64,000 bases of DNA. Source: JAHEEL01 sp963700375 (GTDB lineage: Bacteria; Actinomycetota; Acidimicrobiia; Spongiisociales; UBA5794). Shown one piece after another: positions 1 to 8,419 of the stretch. The notes beneath the pieces were generated by a model. The model made no database searches. It saw only the letters and a program-made list of their open reading frames with translations, and was not told the origin of the DNA. Position 1 is the first letter of the stretch; every line of letters starts with the position of its first letter. The DNA is taken from NCBI GenBank assembly GCA_963700375.1, contig CAVOXF010000003.1:248001-312000 (forward strand), given 5' to 3'. The position numbers and the translations under genes are program-made.

Positions 1-1400
1 CCGCTGTGGTCGCCGCCACCATCGTGGCGGTCATCGTGCTTGGAGATCGCGGGGACGGTGATCCGTCGGCGTCGGAGAATCCGCAACCCCCGGAGAGCTC
101 ACCCCTGACCACCACGGCCGGGCAGGTAGAGGCGGCGACGACCGCGCCCGGTCAGGCGACCACGACCGTACAAGCCAACACGGCGAGCCCGATTGCAGCC
201 GACATCGACGGGGCCGAGCTGATCATGATCGGTCCCGCAGGCGAAGCCGAGGACGTCGCCGTCAACTCTGTTCTCAGCGGAGCGTTCAACGATCAGACCG
301 GCGCGCACGCTGAGTACATGGGAGTGCCGGACGTTCCCGCCGACCTCGACGCGAGAGTCAACGCCGGCGCACCGCCGGACCTGGTCATCCTTCCCGACGC
401 AGCCACCGTGGTCGAGTACGCCGCCGGAGGGTGGCTGACGTCCCTTGAGGACCTCGGACTTGACGTTGGGCAGATCACCACCGACTACGGCGACTACTCC
501 CTCGGGCTGGTCGAATATGAGGGGGAGCACTACGGAGTACCCACGCGTCCCACCATGAAGAGCCTCGTCTGGTATCACCGTCCCACGTTCGAGGCCCGCG
601 GGTACGTAGCGCCAACGACGTGGGACGACCTGATGACGCTGTCGGCCCGAATGGTGGACGATGGGCTTACGCCGTGGTGTACGGGGACCGAATCCGGAGA
701 ATCCAGCGGGTGGCCGGCCACCGATTGGGTGGAGGACATTCTCCTTCGCAGCGAGGGTTCTGCCACCTACGACCGGTGGGTGGCGCACGAGATCGAGTTC
801 GACGATCCGACGGTCGTTCGTGCATTGGATCAGTTTGGAGAGATCATCTTCGGAGACGGCTTCGTGCTCGGTACCGCGAACTCGATTCCGACTCGGTCAT
901 TCGCCGATGCGTTCAATCTGATGGCCGAAGGGCAATGCGTGATGGACCGTCAGGCCGATTTCATCCTGCTCTACGGCGCCGACGTAACACCCGGTCAGGA
1001 CGTCGGTGTCTTCGCCTTCCCGTCCATCGACGGTCGATATGGAGCGTTGATCGCGCCGCAGTACGTTGCGGTCGCGCACGACGGCTCTGCACCAGCGGCG
1101 TTCCTCGAGTGGTTCGTCTCACGGGAGGCGCAGTGCGAGATCGGTCTACGGGGTGCCACGCCGTACACCTCTCTGCACGAGCAGGTGGGCCCGGAGTGCT
1201 TTGCCGATCCGATCGCAGTGCTGTCCAAGGACATCCTCGAGGCGGCCGCTCCGGTCGACGGGATCCGACAGGACGGCTCCGATCTGATGCCGGACTCGAT
1301 CGGCAAGGGTGCGTTCCTCGATGCGATGAACGACTACATGCTCGGTGGTCCCGACAGTGCTGTCGAAGTGCTCGGCCGAGTCGAAGCCGCGTGGCCCTAG
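1..1400 (+). CDS. ABC-type sugar substrate-binding protein, 5' truncated
   Basis: Extracellular solute-binding protein of the carbohydrate family, closest in character to alpha-glucoside binding proteins (AglE type). The reading frame is open from the window edge, and the first visible residues (AVVAATIVAVIVLG) look like the end of a signal anchor or membrane segment, so the true start lies upstream. A Thr/Ala/Pro-rich linker covers roughly residues 20-65. The binding-protein fold follows, with typical motifs such as GVPTRPTMKSLVWYH and GWPATDWVEDILLRS. It would bind a sugar outside the membrane and hand it to a permease. No permease or ATPase follows, which is unusual for this family; an upstream partner or an N-terminal fusion (for example to a membrane kinase) cannot be excluded. 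Family call is firm, substrate is inferred. Confidence 0.8.
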   Translation, partial: AVVAATIVAVIVLGDRGDGDPSASENPQPPESSPLTTTAGQVEAATTAPGQATTTVQANTASPIAADIDGAELIMIGPAGEAEDVAVNSVLSGAFNDQTGAHAEYMGVPDVPADLDARVNAGAPPDLVILPDAATVVEYAAGGWLTSLEDLGLDVGQITTDYGDYSLGLVEYEGEHYGVPTRPTMKSLVWYHRPTFEARGYVAPTTWDDLMTLSARMVDDGLTPWCTGTESGESSGWPATDWVEDILLRSEGSATYDRWVAHEIEFDDPTVVRALDQFGEIIFGDGFVLGTANSIPTRSFADAFNLMAEGQCVMDRQADFILLYGADVTPGQDVGVFAFPSIDGRYGALIAPQYVAVAHDGSAPAAFLEWFVSREAQCEIGLRGATPYTSLHEQVGPECFADPIAVLSKDILEAAAPVDGIRQDGSDLMPDSIGKGAFLDAMNDYMLGGPDSAVEVLGRVEAAWP

Positions 1401-1529
1401 ACGTCGACGTCGCTTGCTGTGACGTTGGACCCTATCGGGCATGGAGAGAATCTGATACCGCGATCGCGAGAGACGTTGCAGTGAGCGTTGGACGCAAGCT
1501 CCTGTACCGGTTCATTCAAGGAGGCTGGC

Positions 1530-3193
1530 ATGCACGATGAGACAGCGTCGGGCGGTGGTGTATCGTACGGCAGCGTAATAGGCCCCAATGATCCTCGCGT
1601 ATCCGACGCGGAGGCGGAGCTCCTTCGTAGATTGCAGTTGGGCAGCGAAGACGCCCGGCGAGCACCCGAGCGTCCAGAGGAACCCGCCGGACCTGCCCGT
1701 CGAGCTCCTTCCGCCGGTCTCGTGACCGCAGGATTCGATGATGGAGAGCGTCACCCGGAACAGTTGGAATCGTCTCCCGAGAGCGTGGATTCGCTTGGAT
1801 CAGGGGGTGCAGATGCGTCACAGGTGGATGCCAATTCGCTGGTGCAATCGATCCTCCAAGAGTCGTATAGCGATGCCCGGGACGAACTGGAGTCCCATGC
1901 GGAGAAGGTCAGGCTGATCAACGAGCAGAAGGCGGCAATACGCGAGTCCCTTGTTGATATCGATCGGCAAGCAGTTGAACGAACCACTGCCAGTAGGACA
2001 GAACCACAGTCAGAGCAAGTTCGATTCGATGAGAACATCGCGAAATCCCCCGAAGTGCAAGGCACGGTTGAGGGGATGGATCCAGGTGAGTTGGTTGGGG
2101 CGATTCCGATCAATCTGCCGGATCCGCCGGCTCCTGAGGTGATGGCGCCGGGTGAGGTGGTGGAGGCGATTCCGATTACGTTGCCGGATCCGCCGGCTCC
2201 TGAGGTGATGGCGCCGGGTGAGGTGGTGGAGGCGATTCCGATTACGTTGCCGGATCCGCCGGCTCCCGAGATGGCGGTGGTGGTGAGGCTGAGGCGATTC
2301 CGATCCATTTGCCGGATCCGCCGGCTCCCGAGGTGATGGTGCCGGGTGAGGTGGTGGAGGCGATTCCGATTACGTTGCCGGATCCGCCGGCTCCCGAGAT
2401 GCGGGGTGGTGAGGCTGAGGCGATTCCGATCAATTTGCCGGATCCGCCGGCTCCCGAGGTGATGGTGCCGGGTGAGGTGGTGGAGGCGATTCCAATTACG
2501 TTGCCGGATCCGCCGGCTCCCGAGATGCGGGGTGGTGAGGCTGAGGCGATTCCGATCCATTTGCCAGATCCGCCGGCTCCCGAGGTGATGGTGCCGGGTG
2601 AGGTGGTGGAGGCGATTCCGATTACGTTGCCGGATCCGCCGGCTCCCGAGATGCGGGGTGGTGAGGCTGAGGCGATTCCGATCCATTTGCCAGATCCGCC
2701 GGCTCCCGAGGTGATGGTGCCGGGTGAGGTGGTGGAGGCGATTCCAATTACGTTGCCGGATCCGCCGGCTCCCGAGATGCGGGGTGGTGAGGCTGAGGCG
2801 ATTCCGATCCATTCGCCGGATCCGCCGGCTCCCGAGGTGACACCTGACCCTCTCTCGACTCCGGATCCGTCGATGGACCTTCGGTCTGGCGAGTTGGTGG
2901 AGAATCTGCCGTTGCCGATACCCGATCCGGATATGGGGATGGGTCACTCGCTTGTGGGCAATCTCCCGGTCCCAATCCCCGAGCCGTCGATCGATGCGGG
3001 ATCCGGCGGGTTGGTCGAGACGATGCCGGATCCGCTGCCCGATCCGTCTCTGGAGATCGGTCTCGGCGATTCCGTCTTCGATGAGTCACTCTCGAATCGC
3101 GTGGGCGACATTGACGTCGACGAGGGGTTCGCCAGGGGAGTGGAGCACGTCGAGGGACTGGAAGATCTCGACGATGGTGTGTTTGACCGGTAG
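1530..3193 (+). CDS. Proline-rich tandem-repeat protein, apparent frameshift near 2270-2290
   Basis: Protein of unknown function. The start ATG at 1530 has a strong ribosome site (AAGGAGG at 1518-1524). The N-terminal ~190 residues are acidic with a helical, Glu/Arg-rich stretch around residues 85-150 and no signal peptide. A repeat array follows, built from PDPPAPE followed by either VMVPGEVVEAIPITL or MRGGEAEAIPIHL. A tail of looser copies (IPDPDMG, IPEPSID, LPDPSLE) ends in an acidic C-terminus (EHVEGLEDLDDGVFDR). The first frame reads two and a half repeats and then garbage to a stop at 2336. The same repeat resumes in another frame and runs to 3193. The third unit reads GAGATGGCGGTGGTGGTGAG where sister copies read GAGATGCGGGGTGGTGAG, which gives the shift. 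I treat the two parts as one gene; sequencing error, mutation and phase variation are all possible. Confidence 0.6.
2118..2836 (+). repeat. Tandem coding repeat, 12 copies of a PDPPAPE unit
   Basis: Direct repeats inside the gene above. The heptapeptide PDPPAPE occurs twelve times. The first copies are spaced 66 bases apart; from about 2310 two sub-units of 66 and 60 bases alternate, giving a 126-base higher-order period that is almost identical at DNA level. Such near-identical copies can expand, contract or collapse in assembly. The antisense strand stays open through the array only because of the repeat composition. Confidence 0.9.
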
Positions 3194-3289
3194 TCACCGT
3201 GTGACATGGCCGCGATAGCGCCGGTCTCGCCCTGACGCGAGCGGTCGCCGGGCAAGACCGGACGCCTTCTCAGCTAGCGTCGGGCGACG

Positions 3290-3313
3290 CGAGACCGACT
3301 GCCGTCGGTCTCG
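3290..3313. terminator. Stem-loop between convergent genes
   Basis: CGAGACCGAC (3290-3299), loop TGCC, GTCGGTCTCG (3304-3313): a perfect 10-bp stem lying between the repeat-protein gene (+) and the cytochrome gene (-). It has no U-tract on either side, so it is only a plausible bidirectional terminator. Confidence 0.4.
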
Positions 3314-3391
3314 TCGTCGGCGAGTCCCAGCGGCGATGCCGCTTCATGCGAGGGTCCTCTGGGGAGTGATTGAGCGAACGGACGACCTTGA

Positions 3392-5062
3392 TCAGCTCTC
3401 GACTTCCAGGGTGTGCCGTGCCATCTCGATGTCGGGCACCGCCCAGCCCTTCTGCTCCATGAGGTCCAGGAAGGCCCGACGGAAGAGCAGGGTGACTTCG
3501 ACCGTGACCGGTCCACCCGGAGGTGCGGCGAACTCGTACCGTGTTGTGTTGCTGTCGAGCGCGGCGATTCGATTGTCCGACACGACACGGGTCGGGTTCC
3601 AATACGCCCCGGTTGGTGCGACTCCGGTCCACAGTTCCTCGAGGACCTTCGCATAGGCGATACCGGGGAGTCCTGCGTAGTGGCCCGTCTCAGGGTCTCC
3701 GATACCCGCCCAGTCGGGCAGGACGGGGCCGTCCACCAGCCGGAGCACTGTCCCCGCGGCATCGGAGGCTGTGACCAGGAGGATGAGGTGACGGAGCGGC
3801 GAATCGGTGGGCACGTGGTGTCCGGCTCCGGTGTTCTCAATCGTCACTTCGGCGGCAACACCCGGTCCCTCCCTCGTGGCGGTCGCCGATACTGTGACTG
3901 CGCCGCGGAGTAGCTCCTCGTCGCTTGCACCGGGCATGAGATGACTCCGGATCGTCTCGGGATCCCGCTCCAAACCTCCGGCGTCCGGCCTGACGAATAC
4001 GGTCGCGCCGGTCTTCGGCATGTGGCAGTCCTGGCACGTCTGTCCGTTCTCAGGATCACTGTACGGACTGCGGAGCCATTCACCGTAGGAGTCGTAGACG
4101 ACGGTGTCCCAGAACACGGCGGAGTGGCACGCCGCGGAGTATGCGCTCGTGGTCTGCAGGGGGGAGTAGGTGTCCTCTCCCGGGGCGACGTCGTCGAAGG
4201 GGCCGGCGAAGAACTGATGGCCGTCCGCGGGGCGGAGGAATTCGGTGGAAAGCACACCCGGCCGATTGGGCAACGGCATTGTGGTCGCGGGGTCGAGCAC
4301 CACATCCCAGACCTTGTGGCAGTAGTCGCAGGTGATGCCTTCGGTCTCGACGCCGACGAGGTCACGGGGGTCGACACCGTACGGGTCGTGGGTTGCCGCC
4401 AACGGTGCATGGCAGGTGGCGCAGTTCCCGGAAGTGTCGGGGAAATCCAGGACGTAGCCGGGTCCGTAGTAGGGCAGTGTCGGATTGGGCGCCAGCGGCA
4501 CCCGCCCGTAGTCACGGTTGGTGACGTACCGAGTTGCCGGGCTCTGCCGACCATCGACGTCGGTTCCGGAATACATGGTGAGGAATCGCGGATTCCCGGC
4601 TGAGGCAGCATGGGCATCTTCGCGCCACTCATCCACCGGCAGGGCGAACGGAAGGTCGCTTCCCGCTCGGCTGTGGCAGGCGGCGCACCCCTGATCCTCT
4701 CCCGTGCCGTCGGCTGCCACGGTGAGCCATTCGTAGTCCGGATTGTCAGAGGTGGGGATGCCGTGGAGCGTGAGCGAAGCCTCGGTACTTGGTTCGTGCT
4801 CGTCCCCTCCGGCGATGTAGTAGCCGGGCGCCCACGCTGTCAGTCGCAGGGCGTCGGAGGCTGCGATTTCGAATCTGCCGTCCGCTCCGGTGCGCACGGC
4901 TCGATCGGTCGTCTGGACGCGAACGATTGCGCCGGCAATCGGTGTCCCGTCATCGGCGAGCACCGTGCCGCGGACGACGGGATCGGCGGACGGCCCGGCA
5001 TGCACGCAGCCGCCGACGATCGCCAGTGCCGTGAGCAGGACCGCCAGGTTCCGGTGGCTCAT
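3392..5062 (-). CDS. Multiheme c-type cytochrome lipoprotein with carboxypeptidase-regulatory-like domain
   Basis: Exported electron-transfer protein of 556 residues. A lipoprotein signal ends at LAIVGGC (Cys19). Residues ~28-100 form a beta domain of the carboxypeptidase-regulatory type (RGTVLADDGTPIAGA). Four classical CxxCH heme sites follow at about residues 126-130 (CAACH), 214-218 (CATCH), 245-249 (CDYCH) and 343-347 (CQDCH). A fifth site at 309-313 reads SAACH, with Ser in place of the first Cys. The order and the motif YDSYGEWLRSPYSD before CQDCHMPK resemble the cytochrome c554-like family. Residues ~385-556 are a beta-rich C-terminal domain containing GAGHHVPTDSPLRH. It begins 3 bases after the end of the propeller gene upstream, so both are very likely co-transcribed. 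Redox partner unknown. Confidence 0.8.
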   Translation of the reverse strand: MSHRNLAVLLTALAIVGGCVHAGPSADPVVRGTVLADDGTPIAGAIVRVQTTDRAVRTGADGRFEIAASDALRLTAWAPGYYIAGGDEHEPSTEASLTLHGIPTSDNPDYEWLTVAADGTGEDQGCAACHSRAGSDLPFALPVDEWREDAHAASAGNPRFLTMYSGTDVDGRQSPATRYVTNRDYGRVPLAPNPTLPYYGPGYVLDFPDTSGNCATCHAPLAATHDPYGVDPRDLVGVETEGITCDYCHKVWDVVLDPATTMPLPNRPGVLSTEFLRPADGHQFFAGPFDDVAPGEDTYSPLQTTSAYSAACHSAVFWDTVVYDSYGEWLRSPYSDPENGQTCQDCHMPKTGATVFVRPDAGGLERDPETIRSHLMPGASDEELLRGAVTVSATATREGPGVAAEVTIENTGAGHHVPTDSPLRHLILLVTASDAAGTVLRLVDGPVLPDWAGIGDPETGHYAGLPGIAYAKVLEELWTGVAPTGAYWNPTRVVSDNRIAALDSNTTRYEFAAPPGGPVTVEVTLLFRRAFLDLMEQKGWAVPDIEMARHTLEVES

Positions 5063-5065
5063 GAT

Positions 5066-7477
5066 TCACTTCCGTGTCTGGCGACGGCGGACACTGCCGA
5101 GCATTACGGCGCCCAGTAGCACGAGCGCGGCGCCGACAACGGTCCACACCACCCACGGGGTCCCGGCCTCCTGAGCGCTGTCTGCCGCTTCCGGTGCGAC
5201 CGCAGCGTTCGCATTGTCTGCAACGGTCGTGTCTGCGGCGGTGGTGTCTGTGACGGTGGTGTCTGTGACGGTGGTGTCTGTGACGATCGTGGTCGCCGTG
5301 GCCGTGGGGAATGTGGCATCTGCCGGCGGAGAGCCGTCGAGGTCGAGGCGGTAGACGCCTTCACCTTCGGTCGTGGCGTAGAGATGATTTCCGTCGTGCG
5401 AGACAGCCAGGTCGTTCACAGCACGCGTTCGGAGCCCGTCGTTGATCGCCTCCCACGTCAACCCGGCATCGCCCGATCGGTAGACGCCGCTCCCAATGTC
5501 TGCGGCAAACACGATGTCGGGATCGACCGGACTGAACTCGAAATCAACGAAAGTCGACTCCGGCGCTACGCCGGCCGCAGACTGGGACCAACTCTCGCCG
5601 CCGTCGACGCTACGCAAGATGCCTCTCGATCCGGCAAGGATGACGCTGGGATCCGCCGGGTGGACCGCCACAGCGAACATTGGGACGTCGGTAGGGCTGG
5701 TGGTGATGCGCCAGGCTTGTCCGCCGTCAAGGGATCGGAGGATGCCGGTGCTGGTGGTGGCGGCGAAGACCCGATCGACATCGCGCGGGTCGACGGCGAT
5801 ACCGGTGACGTGGGCGGTTGCCGAGAGGTCGTCATTCGCAGATTGCCAGGTTCTCCCACCGTCTTCGGAACGATGGATGCCGCCGCCGGGGATGGACTCG
5901 TCGAAGTAGCTCGGAGTGAAGAACGCTCCGATTCCGGCATAGGCCACTTCGGGATTCGACGGTGCGAATGCGAAGGCTCGAACGGCCTGCGGATACGGCC
6001 AACTCGGCGGGGTGTATCGCCACTCCCGGCCGTCACCAGAGGCGACACCGCGTTCGACGTTGTCGGCTTCCAGCTTCGATCCGTCTGCGGCGATTGCCAA
6101 CGCCATCCCCTCGAACGTTGGCCGGGGATCGAACGGCGACTGGCCGGTCCAGGTGGTGCCACCGTCGGTCGAAACGAACAGGCCGCTGCGTCCGGTAACC
6201 CAGACCCGACCTGGGTGGGCCGGATCGACGACGACACCGCGGATTTGCGCACCCGTATATCCGGTGCTGGCAACCATCCAGGTATGGCCACCGTCGGTGC
6301 TCAGGAAGTTTCCGCCGCCGTACGCGTTGATGAACACCCGATTGGGGTTGCGTGGATCGACCTGGAGATCGATCGGGAAGCCACCGCGGATCGGCGGTTC
6401 GCCCCACGCCGTGCCCGGTGGGGTCATCACCGTCCAACTGCGGCCGGCATCCTCGCTTCGATACACCCGGTTGCTCGAGGCTGCGTAGGCGATGTTTGGG
6501 TCGGACACGGAGAACTCGACAGAGTGAAACCCCTCGGCTTCCTGGCCGGCGTCGGTGAGCACGGATTCCCAAGTCGCTGCACCGTCGGTGGTGAGATAGA
6601 CGCCGGTGCCCTCGTAGTAGACGTTGCTGCCGGCCGCGGCAAGGAGAACACGAGGGTTCTCGGGATGCATGAACAGGCTACCGATGTAGAGGTTGTCCAA
6701 TCCCTGGTTGGCGTGTATCCAGGTGCTTCCCCCATCCGTCGTCTTGAGGATGCCTTCACCGCCTGGGATCCCTGCTTCCGGATTGGAGTTGGCCGCCTCG
6801 CGGTCGAAGATCCCCGTCGAGACGTAGACGATGTCAGAGTCGCTGGGGTCGATCCAGATGTACCGGGCCAGGTTGTCCCCTCTCCACATCGGATGCCATT
6901 GGGTGCCGCCGTCGGTTGTGCGGTAGATGACGCCCTCCACGAGATCGAAGCCGCGCCCAGTCCTCTCCGACCGGCCGCCGGCCCAGCTGGAGATCTCGGC
7001 TGCGGCCCACACGACATCGGAGTCATGCGGATCGACGGCGAAGCCACGGAATGTGATCCCGTCACTCTCGACGACGCCGTTGTCGTGCTCGGCCCACGTG
7101 TGGCCGCCATCGACGGACTTGAAGATGCCGCGAATGTTCTGGGTACCCGCCCACACGATTTCCGGATCCTTGGGATCGATCGTGACACAGAACACCGGAA
7201 TCGCATCTCCGGTAGGTCCGGTGCGGGTTGTGATCCCCTCATTGGTCGGGAACCACGTGGCACCTGCGTCGGTGCTCATGAACATGCCCGCCCACGCGTC
7301 GGTGACGAGCATTGTGTCGGGGTTGTCCGGCCGCATCCGCACGTCGTAGCCGAGTCCGCCGATGGGCCCGCCCGTACGAACCCACTCCGGGCTGCCGGTT
7401 GCCGCTTGCGGAGCAGTGGCCGCCGGTACCACGAGCAGCGCCGCGAGAACTGCTATGACAACGAAGCGTCGCGCCAT
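5066..7477 (-). CDS. Secreted BNR/sortilin-type beta-propeller protein with C-terminal membrane anchor
   Basis: 803-residue surface protein. A signal peptide (MARRFVVIAVLAALLVVPAA) is followed by many Asp-box/BNR repeats of the form S.DGG.TW (for example TDGGSTWIHANQG, DGGQAWRITTSP, DGGESWSQSAAG), as in VPS10/sortilin-type or glycosidase-like propellers. A Thr-rich spacer with repeated TVTDT leads to one transmembrane helix (WVVWTVVGAALVLLGAVML) and a basic tail (RRRQTRK), so the protein should sit outside the cell anchored by its C-terminus. Start chosen for the strong AAGGAGG just upstream. It is the first gene of an operon with the multiheme cytochrome. No sialidase catalytic residues could be assigned; a binding or scaffold role is more likely than hydrolysis. 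Confidence 0.75.
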   Translation of the reverse strand: MARRFVVIAVLAALLVVPAATAPQAATGSPEWVRTGGPIGGLGYDVRMRPDNPDTMLVTDAWAGMFMSTDAGATWFPTNEGITTRTGPTGDAIPVFCVTIDPKDPEIVWAGTQNIRGIFKSVDGGHTWAEHDNGVVESDGITFRGFAVDPHDSDVVWAAAEISSWAGGRSERTGRGFDLVEGVIYRTTDGGTQWHPMWRGDNLARYIWIDPSDSDIVYVSTGIFDREAANSNPEAGIPGGEGILKTTDGGSTWIHANQGLDNLYIGSLFMHPENPRVLLAAAGSNVYYEGTGVYLTTDGAATWESVLTDAGQEAEGFHSVEFSVSDPNIAYAASSNRVYRSEDAGRSWTVMTPPGTAWGEPPIRGGFPIDLQVDPRNPNRVFINAYGGGNFLSTDGGHTWMVASTGYTGAQIRGVVVDPAHPGRVWVTGRSGLFVSTDGGTTWTGQSPFDPRPTFEGMALAIAADGSKLEADNVERGVASGDGREWRYTPPSWPYPQAVRAFAFAPSNPEVAYAGIGAFFTPSYFDESIPGGGIHRSEDGGRTWQSANDDLSATAHVTGIAVDPRDVDRVFAATTSTGILRSLDGGQAWRITTSPTDVPMFAVAVHPADPSVILAGSRGILRSVDGGESWSQSAAGVAPESTFVDFEFSPVDPDIVFAADIGSGVYRSGDAGLTWEAINDGLRTRAVNDLAVSHDGNHLYATTEGEGVYRLDLDGSPPADATFPTATATTIVTDTTVTDTTVTDTTAADTTVADNANAAVAPEAADSAQEAGTPWVVWTVVGAALVLLGAVMLGSVRRRQTRK

Positions 7478-7738
7478 GAGCCTCCTTCGCTCCTGCGACC
7501 GACCGCCGTTCCCAGTATCCGCAGCGGGCCTTCGTCGAACCAGAGTCGATGGTCACGCACGCGGTCTGGTGCACGCGTGACGGACGCTCCTGAGCAGAAG
7601 GCGCCGCGCTTCTCAGCCGGATGCGTCGACATGGAACAACGCCGGATCCACAACGGCTTTTTCGCGCCTCCGCGAAAGGGCCGGGTCGCCGGCCAATGCC
7701 AGATGAGAACGACGCTTTCCAGCATGGGCGGGGTTCGG
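7478..7738. other. Intergenic stretch with a short inverted repeat
   Basis: Non-coding stretch between a small lipoprotein gene and the propeller-cytochrome operon. It holds TTTCGCG (7660-7666), loop CCTC, CGCGAAA (7671-7677), and presumably the promoter of the propeller operon, for which I see no convincing -35/-10 pair. Confidence 0.4.
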
Positions 7739-8371
7739 TCAGCCGTCGGTTTCTGGATCTGCGGGCTCGATCCACCCAGATATGCGATAACTCTCGTGCG
7801 GGTCACCCTCGGGGCCGAAGTCATTCGACTGGGCGTAGAAATTCTCGTACACGAGGCCCTCGTACGCGCCCTCGCCGACGTATCGGGTGTGTCCAGTGGT
7901 CTTCAAATCCCCGTTCTGGTCGAAGAACTCGCTGCCGAAGCCTTCCCCGTCGCTCCAGGACCCTCCCTCTTCGTTGGTGAGGGTGGCATCGTTGTACTCG
8001 AACCAATGCACCTCGGGATCGAAGCCCGGAAACATGGAGAGGGTCATCGGGAGTTCCTCTCGGCCGCTCACGCGAGAATCGGACATGTGAGCGATGCAGG
8101 TGCAGGTCCCGGTGAGGACCAGCGCCTCGCCCTCCTCCTGCGCCGAGGGGAAGTCGCAATCGCAGTTGCCGGTTCCGGAAACCGGTACTCGGCCACCGGC
8201 CAAAGCCGGGCTTGCCGCTGCCACGGTCGTTGTCGGTGCCGCCGTGGTTTTGGTGGTTGTGGTGGAATCAGCCGAGCCGTCGCCTCCGCACCCGGCGAGG
8301 ACGAGCCCGACCAGGCTCACAACAAGTACCAGATGGCCGAGCCGACGTGGCAAGCGGTGTTGAGCGGACAT
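7739..8371 (-). CDS. Small secreted lipoprotein of unknown function
   Basis: 210 residues. The signal peptide ends in the lipobox LVLAGC, followed by a Thr/Ala spacer (TTTTKTTAAPTTTVAAA), a common layout for actinobacterial lipoproteins. The mature domain has a Cys-rich segment (GTGNCDCDFPSAQEEGEA and GTCTCIAHM) that could form disulfides, and an acidic, aromatic second half (FEYNDATLTNEEGGSWSDGE). I do not recognise the family. It lies between the sigma/propeller pair and the cytochrome operon on the same strand, with 49 bases to the gene upstream and 261 bases to the gene downstream, so it may be its own unit or the tail of the sigma operon. Confidence 0.65.
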   Translation of the reverse strand: MSAQHRLPRRLGHLVLVVSLVGLVLAGCGGDGSADSTTTTKTTAAPTTTVAAASPALAGGRVPVSGTGNCDCDFPSAQEEGEALVLTGTCTCIAHMSDSRVSGREELPMTLSMFPGFDPEVHWFEYNDATLTNEEGGSWSDGEGFGSEFFDQNGDLKTTGHTRYVGEGAYEGLVYENFYAQSNDFGPEGDPHESYRISGWIEPADPETDG

Positions 8372-8419
8372 GGCGAGCCTTCCTTCCGCGTTCCTGTTCC
8401 TGAGGGCATCGGGATGACG

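Noticed and set aside
1751..2947. 398-codon open frame on the minus strand across the repeat array
   Set aside because: It is open only because the repeat has no stop in that phase; it reads low-complexity repeats of RRI/QMDRNR and has no start signal.
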